DNA of 64,000 nucleotides, taken from assembly GCF_000150275.1 (NCBI RefSeq), contig NW_002060943.1:1732628-1796627 (forward strand), read 5' to 3'. The stretch comes from Trichoplax adhaerens. Taxonomy: Eukaryota; Placozoa; Uniplacotomia; Trichoplacea; Trichoplacidae. The notes under the pieces were generated by a model, which had not been told where the DNA came from, made no database searches, and saw nothing but the letters and a program-made list of their open reading frames with translations. Both the position numbers and the translations under genes were made by a program. Of this stretch, positions 1 to 11,900 are shown piece after piece; positions within the stretch are counted from its first letter, which is position 1, and every line of letters starts with the position of its first letter.

Positions 1-3000
1 ATGATCTAGTTCATTTAATCGTATTTACTTACCAAAGATGTAGTGGGCTGATACCATATTGTGCCTAATTATTAAAATATTAACAGATGGCTTACGGCAT
101 GTAATAACTTTATAGATCCTGTATGATGAAATTAGGCAGACTTTATTGGAATACACCAATACGCTACCATCCTGCTTGTCTTCATGACTGGATAATCGCT
201 GTATTGCAAATGTTTCTTAGAGCAAATATGAATCAGATTCAATATCAACAATAATAACGAGATATGGATGCATGTATCATACCATCATATGGTAGATACT
301 TTCAAGTTCAATATTGCAATCAAACCGATAACTTTAATTCACTACTTTAGGCTTTAAAATTTCGACTGTAAAATTTATACTGGTTGCTAAAAATAGATCT
401 ATTACTATAGTCATACATAATCTGATTTATTATTTAATATAAAATCGCGTATTTAACCTGCGCTTCGAGATAATCTCTTTCTAATTTATACTAAAATAGA
501 TAGATTTGTAGCCCTGAATAGTCTACAAGTGACGACATTATAGCATTATATTGGATTAGCGTGATTTAATTCTACCATCTGTGTAGTGAAATTAATTCAA
601 CAAAACTGTTCAAGGAATAAACTAATTTTTAATCTTCAGTGTTCTGAACAACGTTATTAAAATCTATATCTTTCTATACTATATATGTAATTCATGTGTA
701 CTAGTTATAATATAAGTGATTGTAATACATATATCTATGTTACCTATAAATTTATATTGATGTACAATTAAAAAAAGTGTAGTGCTACCACTGTATTAAA
801 GTACTGCTCTGTGGCTTAGCATTACGTTATATAAAATTAATATATCGCTGACGCATAACGTATATCATAAGACGAGTATTCAATATACATTTGGAAATTT
901 AATAGCAATTAGATTCTTAAATTGGTTAGCAAAGTTGTTTTCCGAGTATCTCAAGCTGGAAGTGGCCACCATCTTGTACGCATATACGCGTATATCGTAT
1001 AAGATGATAATATGATCAATGATTACGTTATCACGTTGTATCACTAAAGTGGTTATCATTTTAATTGCGTTTATTCAGTGAATGTTAGTTGAAAATCAAA
1101 TTTTTCTTACATATAATTTCTACGAATAATTTACCTTTAAAGCAAAAATTCCCGAAAAATAGATCGCTAAACATTAGAATTTTACTTTCCTGTACCATTT
1201 CATAGCACAGAATTATCATTATGTACGCGGTTAAAATTCATTTTCTTTAATGATTAAGATATTTGCGATTTGGTGTAGATTTTTGAAAGTGTACTGAATG
1301 CACTGAGTGACTTATTGCAGTAATTAAAGAAGATTTACGACGTTGACTACGTGGATCACTAATACTAAGCGATAAGCAGATACCATTCCACCACAATTAA
1401 ATTGTGACAGCTGTAGCTGCATATGACATCCAAGTAATACTGTAGCATAGAAATTGTTACATAAATTGCACAAGCCTTCACGATTAAAACCGGAATGTAT
1501 CAGTCTCTCCTCAATTGAGCAAATCTAATATGATTTATCTTCCCAACAAACCTCAGAAAATAAAGGATTACTAGCCTAATTATTTTGAGGTTCGCTAGAA
1601 TCACATTCCATCTCACACATAGTTCTATTATAATTATAAATAAGTTTTAAGTTTTATAGCGATCGTTCCCTTTGCAAATCAAGTGGCATTTCAGTAGAAA
1701 TTAGCATGTTGTACCGTAACTTAATTATTATAGTGACAAATAGTTATAGTATAGTCGTTGTTGACAATAAGGGGAAGTTAGTTCAGCCAAGGGACTGCGA
1801 TATTTTAGTCGTACCTAGGGGTATTTATTTAATCCTCTAAAAGTATATACATATGTACATTTCTCGTTCAAGGAATTAGCATTGAGATCTTAAGTCAGCT
1901 TAAACTCATTCATTCGAATTTGTGCAGCCTTTATCCACTTAAGAATGAATGATTAGTGATATAAAGGGAATTTGCTGCATATTATTGGCCAAAAGATGAC
2001 TACAGATATTTATGTTAAAAAGATTAGGATCATGAATGTTCTTCGCTAACCGAATAAGTGCTATTAAGAAGAGCATGGACCATGGATAACTGTCGGTTAA
2101 TTGTGGAAAAAGTAAGTCTAAGCGCTACTACTATTATAATTACGGTACAGGATATAACTGTAACCGCACTAGGATCATTAAAGAGCTTTTTGTATCAATC
2201 GTGTGTTTGAATTTCTATTTATTTAAGGATTACTGACGTTGTTTGTGCAATATTATAGATAAAAGATTTATAAAGATAGTGCTGTGGATTGATAGTCGCA
2301 TAACCCAAACAATAGCCATTGCCATATTAATTGACTGATAGACTGCATTCGTAAAACTTTGCAATTACAGTATTGACAATATCGTAAAATGATTACATTG
2401 GCTTACATTAACTATCGCATATGACAAGCCTGTTTAAAGCAATGTCCGTGTTACAGCAGAACGATATCAGAAGTATATCGTACATACACCTAGCTAAAAA
2501 TAAGGTAAAAATATCCAAAAGTATCCATAATTGTTACAGTTATAACTGTAAGTGTATAAAGTGGAATAGTACTATTACTGTAGCATATATATCATAATTT
2601 CCGATTAACAAAGTATAAATAATAATAATTATTATTATATTAATGCGGAGGGTACGTTCATATTTGATAAAATCGGCCGAGATACAATATCATAATTCAG
2701 AAAAGTATACCACTTCATAGAACAGATGTGAAATATGGATAGGTAAAATTAGAATAGAAACAGCTGGTTAAGTACAGTTGCATCGCCAGTAAAACTATTG
2801 GAATAACGAAATACTTTTACAAGCATAATACTATAATTGCCTATATATCATGCTACGGTTAAATATATATGTGTTAATACCTTTAACAATAAGATTGTTA
2901 TTAAGGTCTCTTAATCAAGCTAACTTCATGGCCAGCAACTCTTGGCCACTGAAAAATATTACGTCTAACAAAGTAGCACCAACAATCAAAGCCTTCAAAT

Positions 3001-4148
3001 GCCTAGGTGTACACGCGTATGTCATCGATAATTATGATATAATTTATAAAAAGCGTATACGGCGGACGAAAATATTCGTCAACAAGGTAAAATGATAGCG
3101 AAAGTAGAGTAGTCACGTTTCAATATAACCATATGTAAGTAATACAATAAAGCGGATAAATTATTAGTAGACTACAATTGATTGACCTAATCATTATAAG
3201 ATCATTACGTTATATACGCGTAAATGCCATACCACGATATCTTTCATCATAATTAAAAGCAAAGCTAATATGCACCACGTTTAGTTAATTTACGCCGTAC
3301 ATACTTAAAAATACAGAGTAATCAGTATGGATTAATTGACATTAAAAAACACTTTACTTACTAAAAAGGCTTAGATAGATTTATACATACATGATAATAG
3401 CATCTGCATAACAAAAATAATAACAATTTTATGAAAGGCATAGGAATCAGATAAATCACACTACTAAGAATGCGAAGACAGAAGCTAAACTCATGTTGCA
3501 AATTCGATAAAATAAATAATTATAAATTGTTCACAACTCCTTCAAGTCGATGACGATTTAGATCTCGTGACATTTGATATATATAGGAAAATTTTGCCGG
3601 ATAAAAAATTGAATATTAAAATGTTATTACCTTTTGTTACCGCTGTTAAATGAAATGCACAATCAATAGAGATTAATATGCGAATAGTATCGATTAGCCA
3701 TATAAGTTGATTATCCAGGAAAATACTCGAATATCATTCATTCCAGATAGAGCATTATAAGTTAGTGAAAAGATGCGCAAATACACGAAGCCCTAACCAA
3801 TATATTATGCTATTTAGAAAGAGGACCTATGAATAAAAATGTATTAACCGTATTAACGCCAAAATGTAAATCAAAATAATGTCCATAGAAGACTAAATAC
3901 GCCATTGTGTACTTCAAAGAAACAACTCTAAAGAGACATAATCTCAAGTTTCCGATTATATACCAGCGAAATACAACCAAAGCTAAAATGAAATGATTTG
4001 TAGATATTTGCGACTAATACGGAACTTTCATCAGTAATAAGTCATAGCTACCAATTAATGTTTGTAAATTTGCCAGATTGCCATAACCAAAACTTTAACT
4101 AAGGATTGTCCTTTAATATTCCCTATCAGGTAATCAGTCCGTAATTTA
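1..4148. other. Intergenic, no gene recognised
   Basis: AT-rich DNA 3' of the Zic gene. Both strands contain only short open stretches; the longest (2850-3095, +) has no recognisable motif and a composition like its surroundings. I saw no tRNA-like cloverleaf, no strong splice-flanked exon and no clear transposon ends. The left edge may belong to the far flank of a gene outside the window. Confidence 0.6.
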
Positions 4149-4150
4149 TT
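4145..4150 (-). terminator. AATAAA poly(A) signal overlapping the Zic stop codon
   Basis: On the minus strand the last codon is followed by TAATAAATT. The AATAAA hexamer therefore shares bases with the first stop codon (4151-4149). If it is used, the 3' UTR would be only a few tens of bases. Confidence 0.4.
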
Positions 4151-7100
4151 AAGCATATACTCCATTAGTATTGGCGGTTACATGGGAAACATTGTCACTT
4201 GCGTGATTTGATGGATGATCGTTGCCTTGAGGTGTAGGCAAACCTCCCGCATTAACGTACCAATCGACTCCAGGCTGCGTTGTGTTAATACCAGCGGTAT
4301 CGCGTGCAGTTAAAGCCTTCGTATTTGGGCCTTGATCAAAAGATGTATGACTTGGCGATGATTTACTATGGGTCTTCATATGTTTTCGCAATGACGAAGG
4401 ATGCGTGTATGCCTTTTCACATCCCGGTACTTTGCATATATATGGTTTATCAGAAGTATGAACATGCGAATGTTTTTTTCTATCGCTGGAATTGGCAAAT
4501 CGACGACCGCATCCTTCAAACTCGCATATAAACGGTTTTTCACCTAATAGCAATAGTGATATTATTAAATACAATACAGTTATTTTTTGCGCGCTCTGCA
4601 ATATATCTACTTATCTGATTGAAATCAATTCATTAATCAATCATACTACTAGATATTATAGACCTAGACAGATATTACATTACGAGTTCAAATATTTACT
4701 TTCTATTTGATAACAGAAGATGATAACGAAGTATGGCTCAGTTAATTTATATAAAGAAGTACTATATCACCCATGATGGTAAATCAAGTAACATTAATTG
4801 TATCATTAATCCACGTGGCAATCAATAATGAAGCAATCATAACGTTATATTATTAAATAAAACTCGTTTCATAAAATGTAAGAGTAACATAGCTGTTAGA
4901 GATACAATTGTACAATAGGATAGCATGCCTACGATAAAATAATTAATGAATGGGTAGCGATTCTTTATAAACCATTGATCAACTTTGATTTACAATATGC
5001 GCGTAATCTGTTAACGGATACTGTATACAAAGTAGGCAGGAAAAATAAGAGCGTTACTACTAAAACTGTATGAAAGTCATGAATCTATCTGATAAGCATT
5101 ATCAAAGCCGCCAGTGGGAGATATTACAATTTGTCTACTTCATAAATAATAAATCATTTTCAACTTCAATCGTAAATCAACACCGAAGAGGTACCGGTAA
5201 ATGTGCAGCATGCGAATTTTATAACGTAAAATTTACCATGATTCAGGTCGTACTAAGTTATTTTCAGCGCACTCATTGAAAATAAAAACATCAAGTATAA
5301 TCTCTTGTTTTCTACCGTTCAAAAATACTAATTTAAAAAATTGATAAAACTTGCCTGTATGAGTCCTCTTATGGATTTTTAGGTTTTCAGAGCGGGCGAA
5401 TAATTTGCAACAACTTGGAAAAGGACATTGAAATGGTTTCTCACCAGTATGTACTCTAATATGGTTAACTAGCTTATATTTGGCTTTGAACGGTTTTCCA
5501 GCACGTTGACAGTTTTCCCAATGGCATGTATGAGTGGTTTGATCAGGGGCTCCAACATGGTCAACATTTAAATGGGAAACAATTTCCTGCATAGAACCAA
5601 AAGTGCGGTTGCAAACCTTACCAAAACGGCTACTTTGACGGTCCTGGTTAATCCAGCGACATGTCAATTGCTCTTGCTTGGCTTGCGGACGAACAGTTGG
5701 TATAATAGAGTGAAATGAATTATTTGGGTCGTGATTAATATGACCATGGGCGGATGGGTAATCGCTAGGTAATCTTTGAGCATGTTGATTTAAGCGAGAG
5801 TTTTGATCAATGTTTGAAAAATCGGTAAGGGATGGAGCCAAACCTAAATGGATAAATTAGTTCTTGCTTTAATTTACAACTTAAGTATATTATTACACGA
5901 AATTTGTAAACGCTAGGGTCGGTAACGCTAGTACATTAAACTTTTAAACACCCATCTCTATCTTGACTGAACATAGCATAAAAATATATAACGACTAAAA
6001 TATAATCAGTCGTCATTATTGTATTGATGAATTAGATTATATTACTACGCAGTCATGACTAAATGAGCCATCGATACCATGTGAGACTATAAAACTATCG
6101 ATAAGGCACCAACTATGAACGTATTCGTAATAATTATTAAGCAGTAAAAGCTAGTAGGATAAAATGATAACGCTAATCTACATCTAAAATAATAATCTTA
6201 GATCACACAGTACTACATCCTAGGTTCATTTTACTACTGTGCCAGGACTATGATACACTGCATGTGTACAGACACTCTCAGCACGTTACTGAACATCATA
6301 TCAAATGATTACTCGCAATGTGTCTTGCTTCCTATATTATCACTATATCCAATTTAATTTACTAAAATGCAAGCGATCATTTTATCTCGAGCAGCAATTG
6401 CAAGTTAAAAAAATACTTAGTATAGTCTAAATAGTTTCCTGTTGCGGCTAAACACTATATAACAGTTTATCGCCGAATGTGAGACGATGTTAAATAAATA
6501 CAGTTGTACCGTGCAAATATTTACATTTTCTTTTATTTTAGCTCATTTGGAGGTGAAATTCTACTGTATTTCATCTTCAAATGTGAATATGGTCGGTCTC
6601 TAGATTCACCATTTGTTCAATCAAGGATAAAACAGTATCCGTAGCAATGAAGCCCACTATGTAGCGAACTGTGTAAATCACTAACGGCTGTCCAATATAA
6701 GGGCTTTTTAAGCATAAATAGGTCAACATTTCAACTGATTCAGATGTTGCAAAAAGAGATTTCAATTTCTTTATATCATTAACCTCTCCTTCCTTTTAAA
6801 ATGTGAAGACAAACACGCCGTCTTTAAGTGAATATGGATTCAAGCTGGCAAATGACATTTGCGTTTTATTGAGTCGGCCAAATTTGCAGAATCAACAAGT
6901 TAGTTAGCCGAAAGCACGCCATTGCCCCGGACACTGATGTCCACTTTCTTAACATACTGTAACGTACGGTGGTCCATGCTATCTTAATCAATCCAAAATT
7001 ATAATCGCTGGAGTTGTGCTAGCCTCGCTTATCATATACTGTACAGCTAAGAATTATTAGAATTTGTATTTAATAATCCATGAAATTGTGCCTATTTGGC

Positions 7101-8975
7101 ACTTGTTGATCACGAAACGAAATTGGAGGATTGAATCCGTGGATTTATAGCGACCTATTCTACTACTTACTCGACATGGTTGCTCAATCATTCACACTAA
7201 TCCATTTCCCGCCTGATGAAATACTTTATGAAAAAATTTATGGATTGCGCTGACCTAAACTATTCACCACTCAGATTTCTCTCTTTCTCCGCATGTCTAT
7301 AGTACAGTGTACAGTATTAACAAAAGAGATTCTTCTGATGAGATCTAAATGGCAAGGCTGCCGTACATGCAACATGCTTTCAATTGTAGATACAGCAAAG
7401 TAATGTAACGGAAATTTGTTACTGTAGTGAATATTAGTAGTAATGTCATCGATGTTATAGCAGTGTATCAATCACAACGAACATCCTGAATTGGGTGGAT
7501 AAGTGTATTGCAGCTCTCAAAATGGCAACAATAGCTAACCAACTTCAAAGTACGTATATAAACAATCGAATCTCCTGTACTCGTATCTTCTGGAAGTAGA
7601 TTAATTAATTAAGCACGATCGTGATTCTCAGTGCCATACGAATTAGTTAGGCACAATATAAATGATAACAGTTAATGCTATTTATTGGAGCATAGATGCT
7701 TTAAAGGAAAGTAATCTACTACTTTGAATTGCAAAGCCCAGCTGGGAGCAAAAACATCACACGCGTATTAGGACACAGGCCATTGGTGTTCTACTTTCTG
7801 AGGACCCCGTGCAAGCTGTTGTTTCATCGCGCTCAGTAAAACAAGTTATCTGCGTGCGTACTTTTCGAAAGTAGAATACCCTCAATCAAGATGATTTATG
7901 CCTAAAATGCAATCATTTACACATTGGATGTCTCCCTGAGTGGAATATGTTTGCTTTCTTATCTTAGAGAAGTATCGCATCCTAGTGTACAGCACGCTAC
8001 CTTATAGCACATTCATAATTATGATCACCTAGCAGCGATCTTGGAATCTACTCGCTATACTGCATGACGCTATCTGCAGAATATCACTTCACTAAAATAT
8101 AACTAAAAAAGACAAACACAACCTTCACGTAGTTCAATTATATTGATGGTGAACTAAAAATTGATATATCAAATAGTAATTGGAGGATGACTGATAGGAG
8201 AAAGTTAAATAGAAATGAAAAGCAACTGTTAGGAAGGCGTAAATTTGAATTAGAATCATTATAAGTACACCGGAGGGGTCACCACTCTCTACTGTGCTAT
8301 TAACGAATCACTAGTGCATACGATAGTATAGATTATGATATACAGTAGCGTGTCATTGGAAATTGTCAATTTGTGATTTATAATTAATACGATAGCAACA
8401 ATAAAATGGTTGGGCAAATTATTACTAAGCCCGTAATGTATCCAAGTCGATCAATATCCATACACAGTCGAAGATAAGCTTTACACTACTTTTTAATCAT
8501 ATTTATCTGAACAGAATGGTTTACCTGGGAAAGGCGGAGGAAATCGGGGATCTCGCGATGATGCGATAACAAAATCGCCAGTTAAATGCCTTGGATGAGT
8601 AGGATAATGAGCAGGAACTGAGTGAGGGGGTGGTGGCATTTGGTAGGTAGGATTGTGGATCGGAGCAGCAGAAGTAGTAAATGATGGCTGATTGGAAGCC
8701 TCATTTAAACTTTGATGACGCATAGCATCGAAATAGGGATGAATGTTAGACGCAGTCATCTGTGGATCTTGTCCAGGATAGTCAGGCATTCTCATGGTAG
8801 GCGTATGTTGATGAATGAATTGGCCAAGCACTCCGTTTGGCGGTGGTTGGCAATCAACAGGCGGCGGAAAGCGAAGTGAATTCGTCATCGTATTCATGTT
8901 GGGATGATGTTGGACTGATTTATTCATCGTTAATAATGATGAATCTCCACAATTCATTACTAGAGCGCTGTTCAT
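4149..8975 (-). CDS. Zic: Zic-family C2H2 zinc-finger transcription factor, 444 aa, three exons
   Basis: Exons (minus strand): 8525-8975, 5355-5843, 4149-4543. Both introns are phase 1 and the total is 445 codons including stop. The protein is a nuclear DNA-binding factor of the Zic/Opa type. Five fingers are visible: ZF1 residues 212-246 (CRW start, Cys-x15-Cys), ZF2 257-282 (CHW start), ZF3 290-312, ZF4 320-342 and ZF5 350-372. The tryptophan two residues after the first Cys in ZF1 and ZF2 is the tandem CWCH2 hallmark shared by Zic, Gli and relatives. The stretches [20 protein letters not shown] and [10 protein letters not shown] are typical of Zic. Exon 1 encodes a Pro/Met/His-rich N terminus of the kind expected for a regulatory region. 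The second intron splits the ZF3-ZF4 linker and uses a GC donor. ZF5 has Cys-x4-Cys as in Gli, not Cys-x2-Cys as in vertebrate Zic. The start is the first ATG of an open exon; 5' UTR exons are not resolved. Confidence 0.93.
5844..8524 (-). other. Zic intron 1 (2.7 kb)
   Basis: Donor is G|GTAAAC at 8525/8524 and acceptor is TTTAG|GT at 5844/5843, phase 1. It is the largest intron of the gene and could hold regulatory DNA, which cannot be judged by eye. A minus-strand open stretch at 6577-6765 lies inside. It has no upstream ATG, follows an in-frame stop, and resembles nothing I know. Confidence 0.8.
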
Positions 8976-11900
8976 ATAGTGGTTGTTAAAGAAACGCTAT
9001 AATGAGCGAAAAAAAAAGTAAATCCAGGCAATCAATTAGTACAGTCGAAAATCATTTCTTCAATAGAAGTAGAAATACTGCACTATCTCGGTCATAGATA
9101 GCGTCCTTGTCTATACAACTACTTTTCTACTGTCCAAGTGTAGTATATGGTTTATCAATCAAAACTATTTAAAAGTCACAAGTCAATCTAATCGTAGAAA
9201 TCTTGTAACATTTATGGTCATTCAGCACAATGGGCACAGTGAAATGATGGAACTAAATATACTGCAACACTACAGTACCGTCCATGACGGAATAGCGACA
9301 AGGATTGGCACAAGCAATCCCAAAGGTGGATAAAACTATCTTCGAAAGAAAGCCCTGCTCATATATTACTCAGTCTAGATAATGACTACTATCGTCAAAC
9401 GATATGATGTACTGTATACTATGCTGCATGGACTACACAGTACTGTATGATCGAGTAAGCGAAGAAAGAATTGACTACATCAATTTGTGTCAGCGAAATG
9501 CAGCCCCTTCGCCGGTGTGTAAAAAGTCGAAGAAGAGTTCTGTTCCTATTAGCCTTCCAAGGTTGACAATCAGAGCATTCAGGCTGGTGGACGGTACTAT
9601 GATATCAGTATCCCATGATCTAGCCAAGTTATCGCGGCTAAATTTGATCGTAATTAAACATCTTGACTTGGATGTACAGTCAACTAAAATGCAAAGGCAT
9701 TCAACTGCTGCATAGTCGTATCGTAACAAGTAAAATTGTGCAATTGGATGATGTAGTATGAAAGAGTCGACTAAGATAGATGAAATGGCATCTCAACAGA
9801 GAAGCATTTTTTCCCTCCTAGTAGCCGACATCAAAAAAGAATGACACATCAATTAATGTCTGAATTGATCGATCCGTATCTAGTACTACTGTACTGAATA
9901 CGAGTTTTGAATTGGTTCAATGTCCTGCTCTGCTTGACTACTTGTAAAGAAGATCAAATATTTGACAAGGATAACAACTTTCCACTCTATTTCAGGAAGT
10001 TTAGATATAATACAATCAATTGAGTCGATAATAATGTTGGAATATTTACTGACTTTTCACTGCGGTGTGATTTCGTCAGGGCAAAATGACAGATTAGCAG
10101 AAATTGGCACAGCCCAGCGATACTTTCCGGTATCCGTAAAACCAAAACCAATGATAACAATGTATTTGAATTTTCCAGTGGATAGCTAACTACTGTGTAC
10201 AAAAGGAGGACTTATCAATTGCACTAGCTCTGCACACGATGGAGCAAATTTAGGCAGCAGGCAAGCAGAGGTATAAACCCTAAAAACGACAACAAATTAG
10301 ACCACCGGTCGTCAAAGATGTAGCAAGCTAATAAGACTCCCTCAGTTGACGGGTGATCGAAGCAACTAATTGAATTAGTTATTCCTGTGCAATAATAAAA
10401 AAGATTTTTTCCTCTCTGCAGCACAAACATAACCGCAACACCTTGGGGGGTTGCACCCCATGACCGATCCATTGATTTCTTCAAAAGTGATTGACGTAAC
10501 AATGACAATCAAAGTCTTAACTACTCGACAAGTCCAACTAAACCAGTGTCCTCTTCAAGGTCTTTTGACTCTTTATTTGCTCCTAAAAAAAGGATATCTT
10601 GAATTAACATCATTTCAATCGAAAGATGAGTCGGCATGGAGACGCCCTGCGGCGTTATGGCGCCGTTGATTGGTTGCTCCTCTACAACTTTTCCATCGAC
10701 TAGATCGGCTAAATGGAGAAATTTTTTTTTTTTCTTCCAGTCTCGATCTTCAATGTTGTCAAGTTGTATTCATTAATGAGCGTGGATATTATTATTATTA
10801 TATTATTATTTTTTCTCTCAAAATGACTCCAGACCAATACAGTAGAGTAGTATTGACCGCAGTAGAAAATCAGACCATGGGTGCGGTACACCAACTACCA
10901 TCACTGTATCCGTATCGTACTGGGAAGACTGCAGTGAGGATTAACAGTAAATAATGATTTTAAACAGTCTCACAGTTTTATTCGTGTGATCTCTTCTTCG
11001 CTGTTGTACGCTGTATTCTCGACTATAGCGTATTATAGTTTTTGGGGGTCGTTAATCACTACTCTTAAGCTAATAATATTAATTGTTAATGTACATATTC
11101 TGTAGAAAAAATACAATACCGTGCAGTTAGTCTTGCATAACATATACAATGTACATTGTACAGTATACTAGACACCATACACAATATACAAGCCTCCATT
11201 TTACCAGCCACAACTACTGTATAAATTGATATACAATTGTAATCCATTCAATAGTTTCAACTTTAATCAATAAATGGATTGAATTAGTCAAGACAGTACA
11301 CAGGATACTGTAGTCGCTGGAGAAAGTGATGCACTACAATGCGAGTAAAAACCAACGTCGTAGTAGTCTACCAGCGTAATTCAGTAAACATGTAAACATT
11401 GACAAATTCACTTCCTCCATGCTAACTTTTCTTTCCTTATTTTCCTCGACAAGCAAGTTGGATACCTTGCAATCGACTGGCATGGGTTTTCCGCCAGTAT
11501 TGAAATGATCATATTATCATATGTAAAAATTGACGGATTAATGATAAATAACTCTATGCTGTGCCCCGACAACACCAAATCAAAATTTGAAGAGCTGGAC
11601 TGCACCACAGTCGACCGGTCTACTGTAGACAATATAGCAACCTGAGTAAGCACCAAGGGTAACTCACTTGATAACTCAGCGTGCAGTTCTCACTTCTCAG
11701 TAATGAATTGCCACAAGTTAGCACGATTAAAAATGAAGACTCAATAAAGTTCATGACATTGCAGATGCTTCATTGCTGTGATTGAATTTTGGCAATGGGA
11801 AATATGAGCAGATACTCTCGACGTAGTGGTGATTATTGTATTAGTTGAAGACGAGTCCGTCATCCTAGGAAGAAATCGTTTACTACTGGATGCAAATCAT

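Noticed and set aside
2850-3095. 81-aa plus-strand ORF
   Set aside because: No motif, AT-driven composition, no splice or promoter context.
9404-9729. Overlapping 103-aa and 79-aa ORFs on opposite strands
   Set aside because: No recognisable domain; lies in TACTGTA-rich intergenic DNA; mutual shadows.
10670-10954. 94-aa plus-strand ORF and its antisense
   Set aside because: Contains a poly-Phe/Tyr/Ile run from T- and ATT-rich simple sequence.
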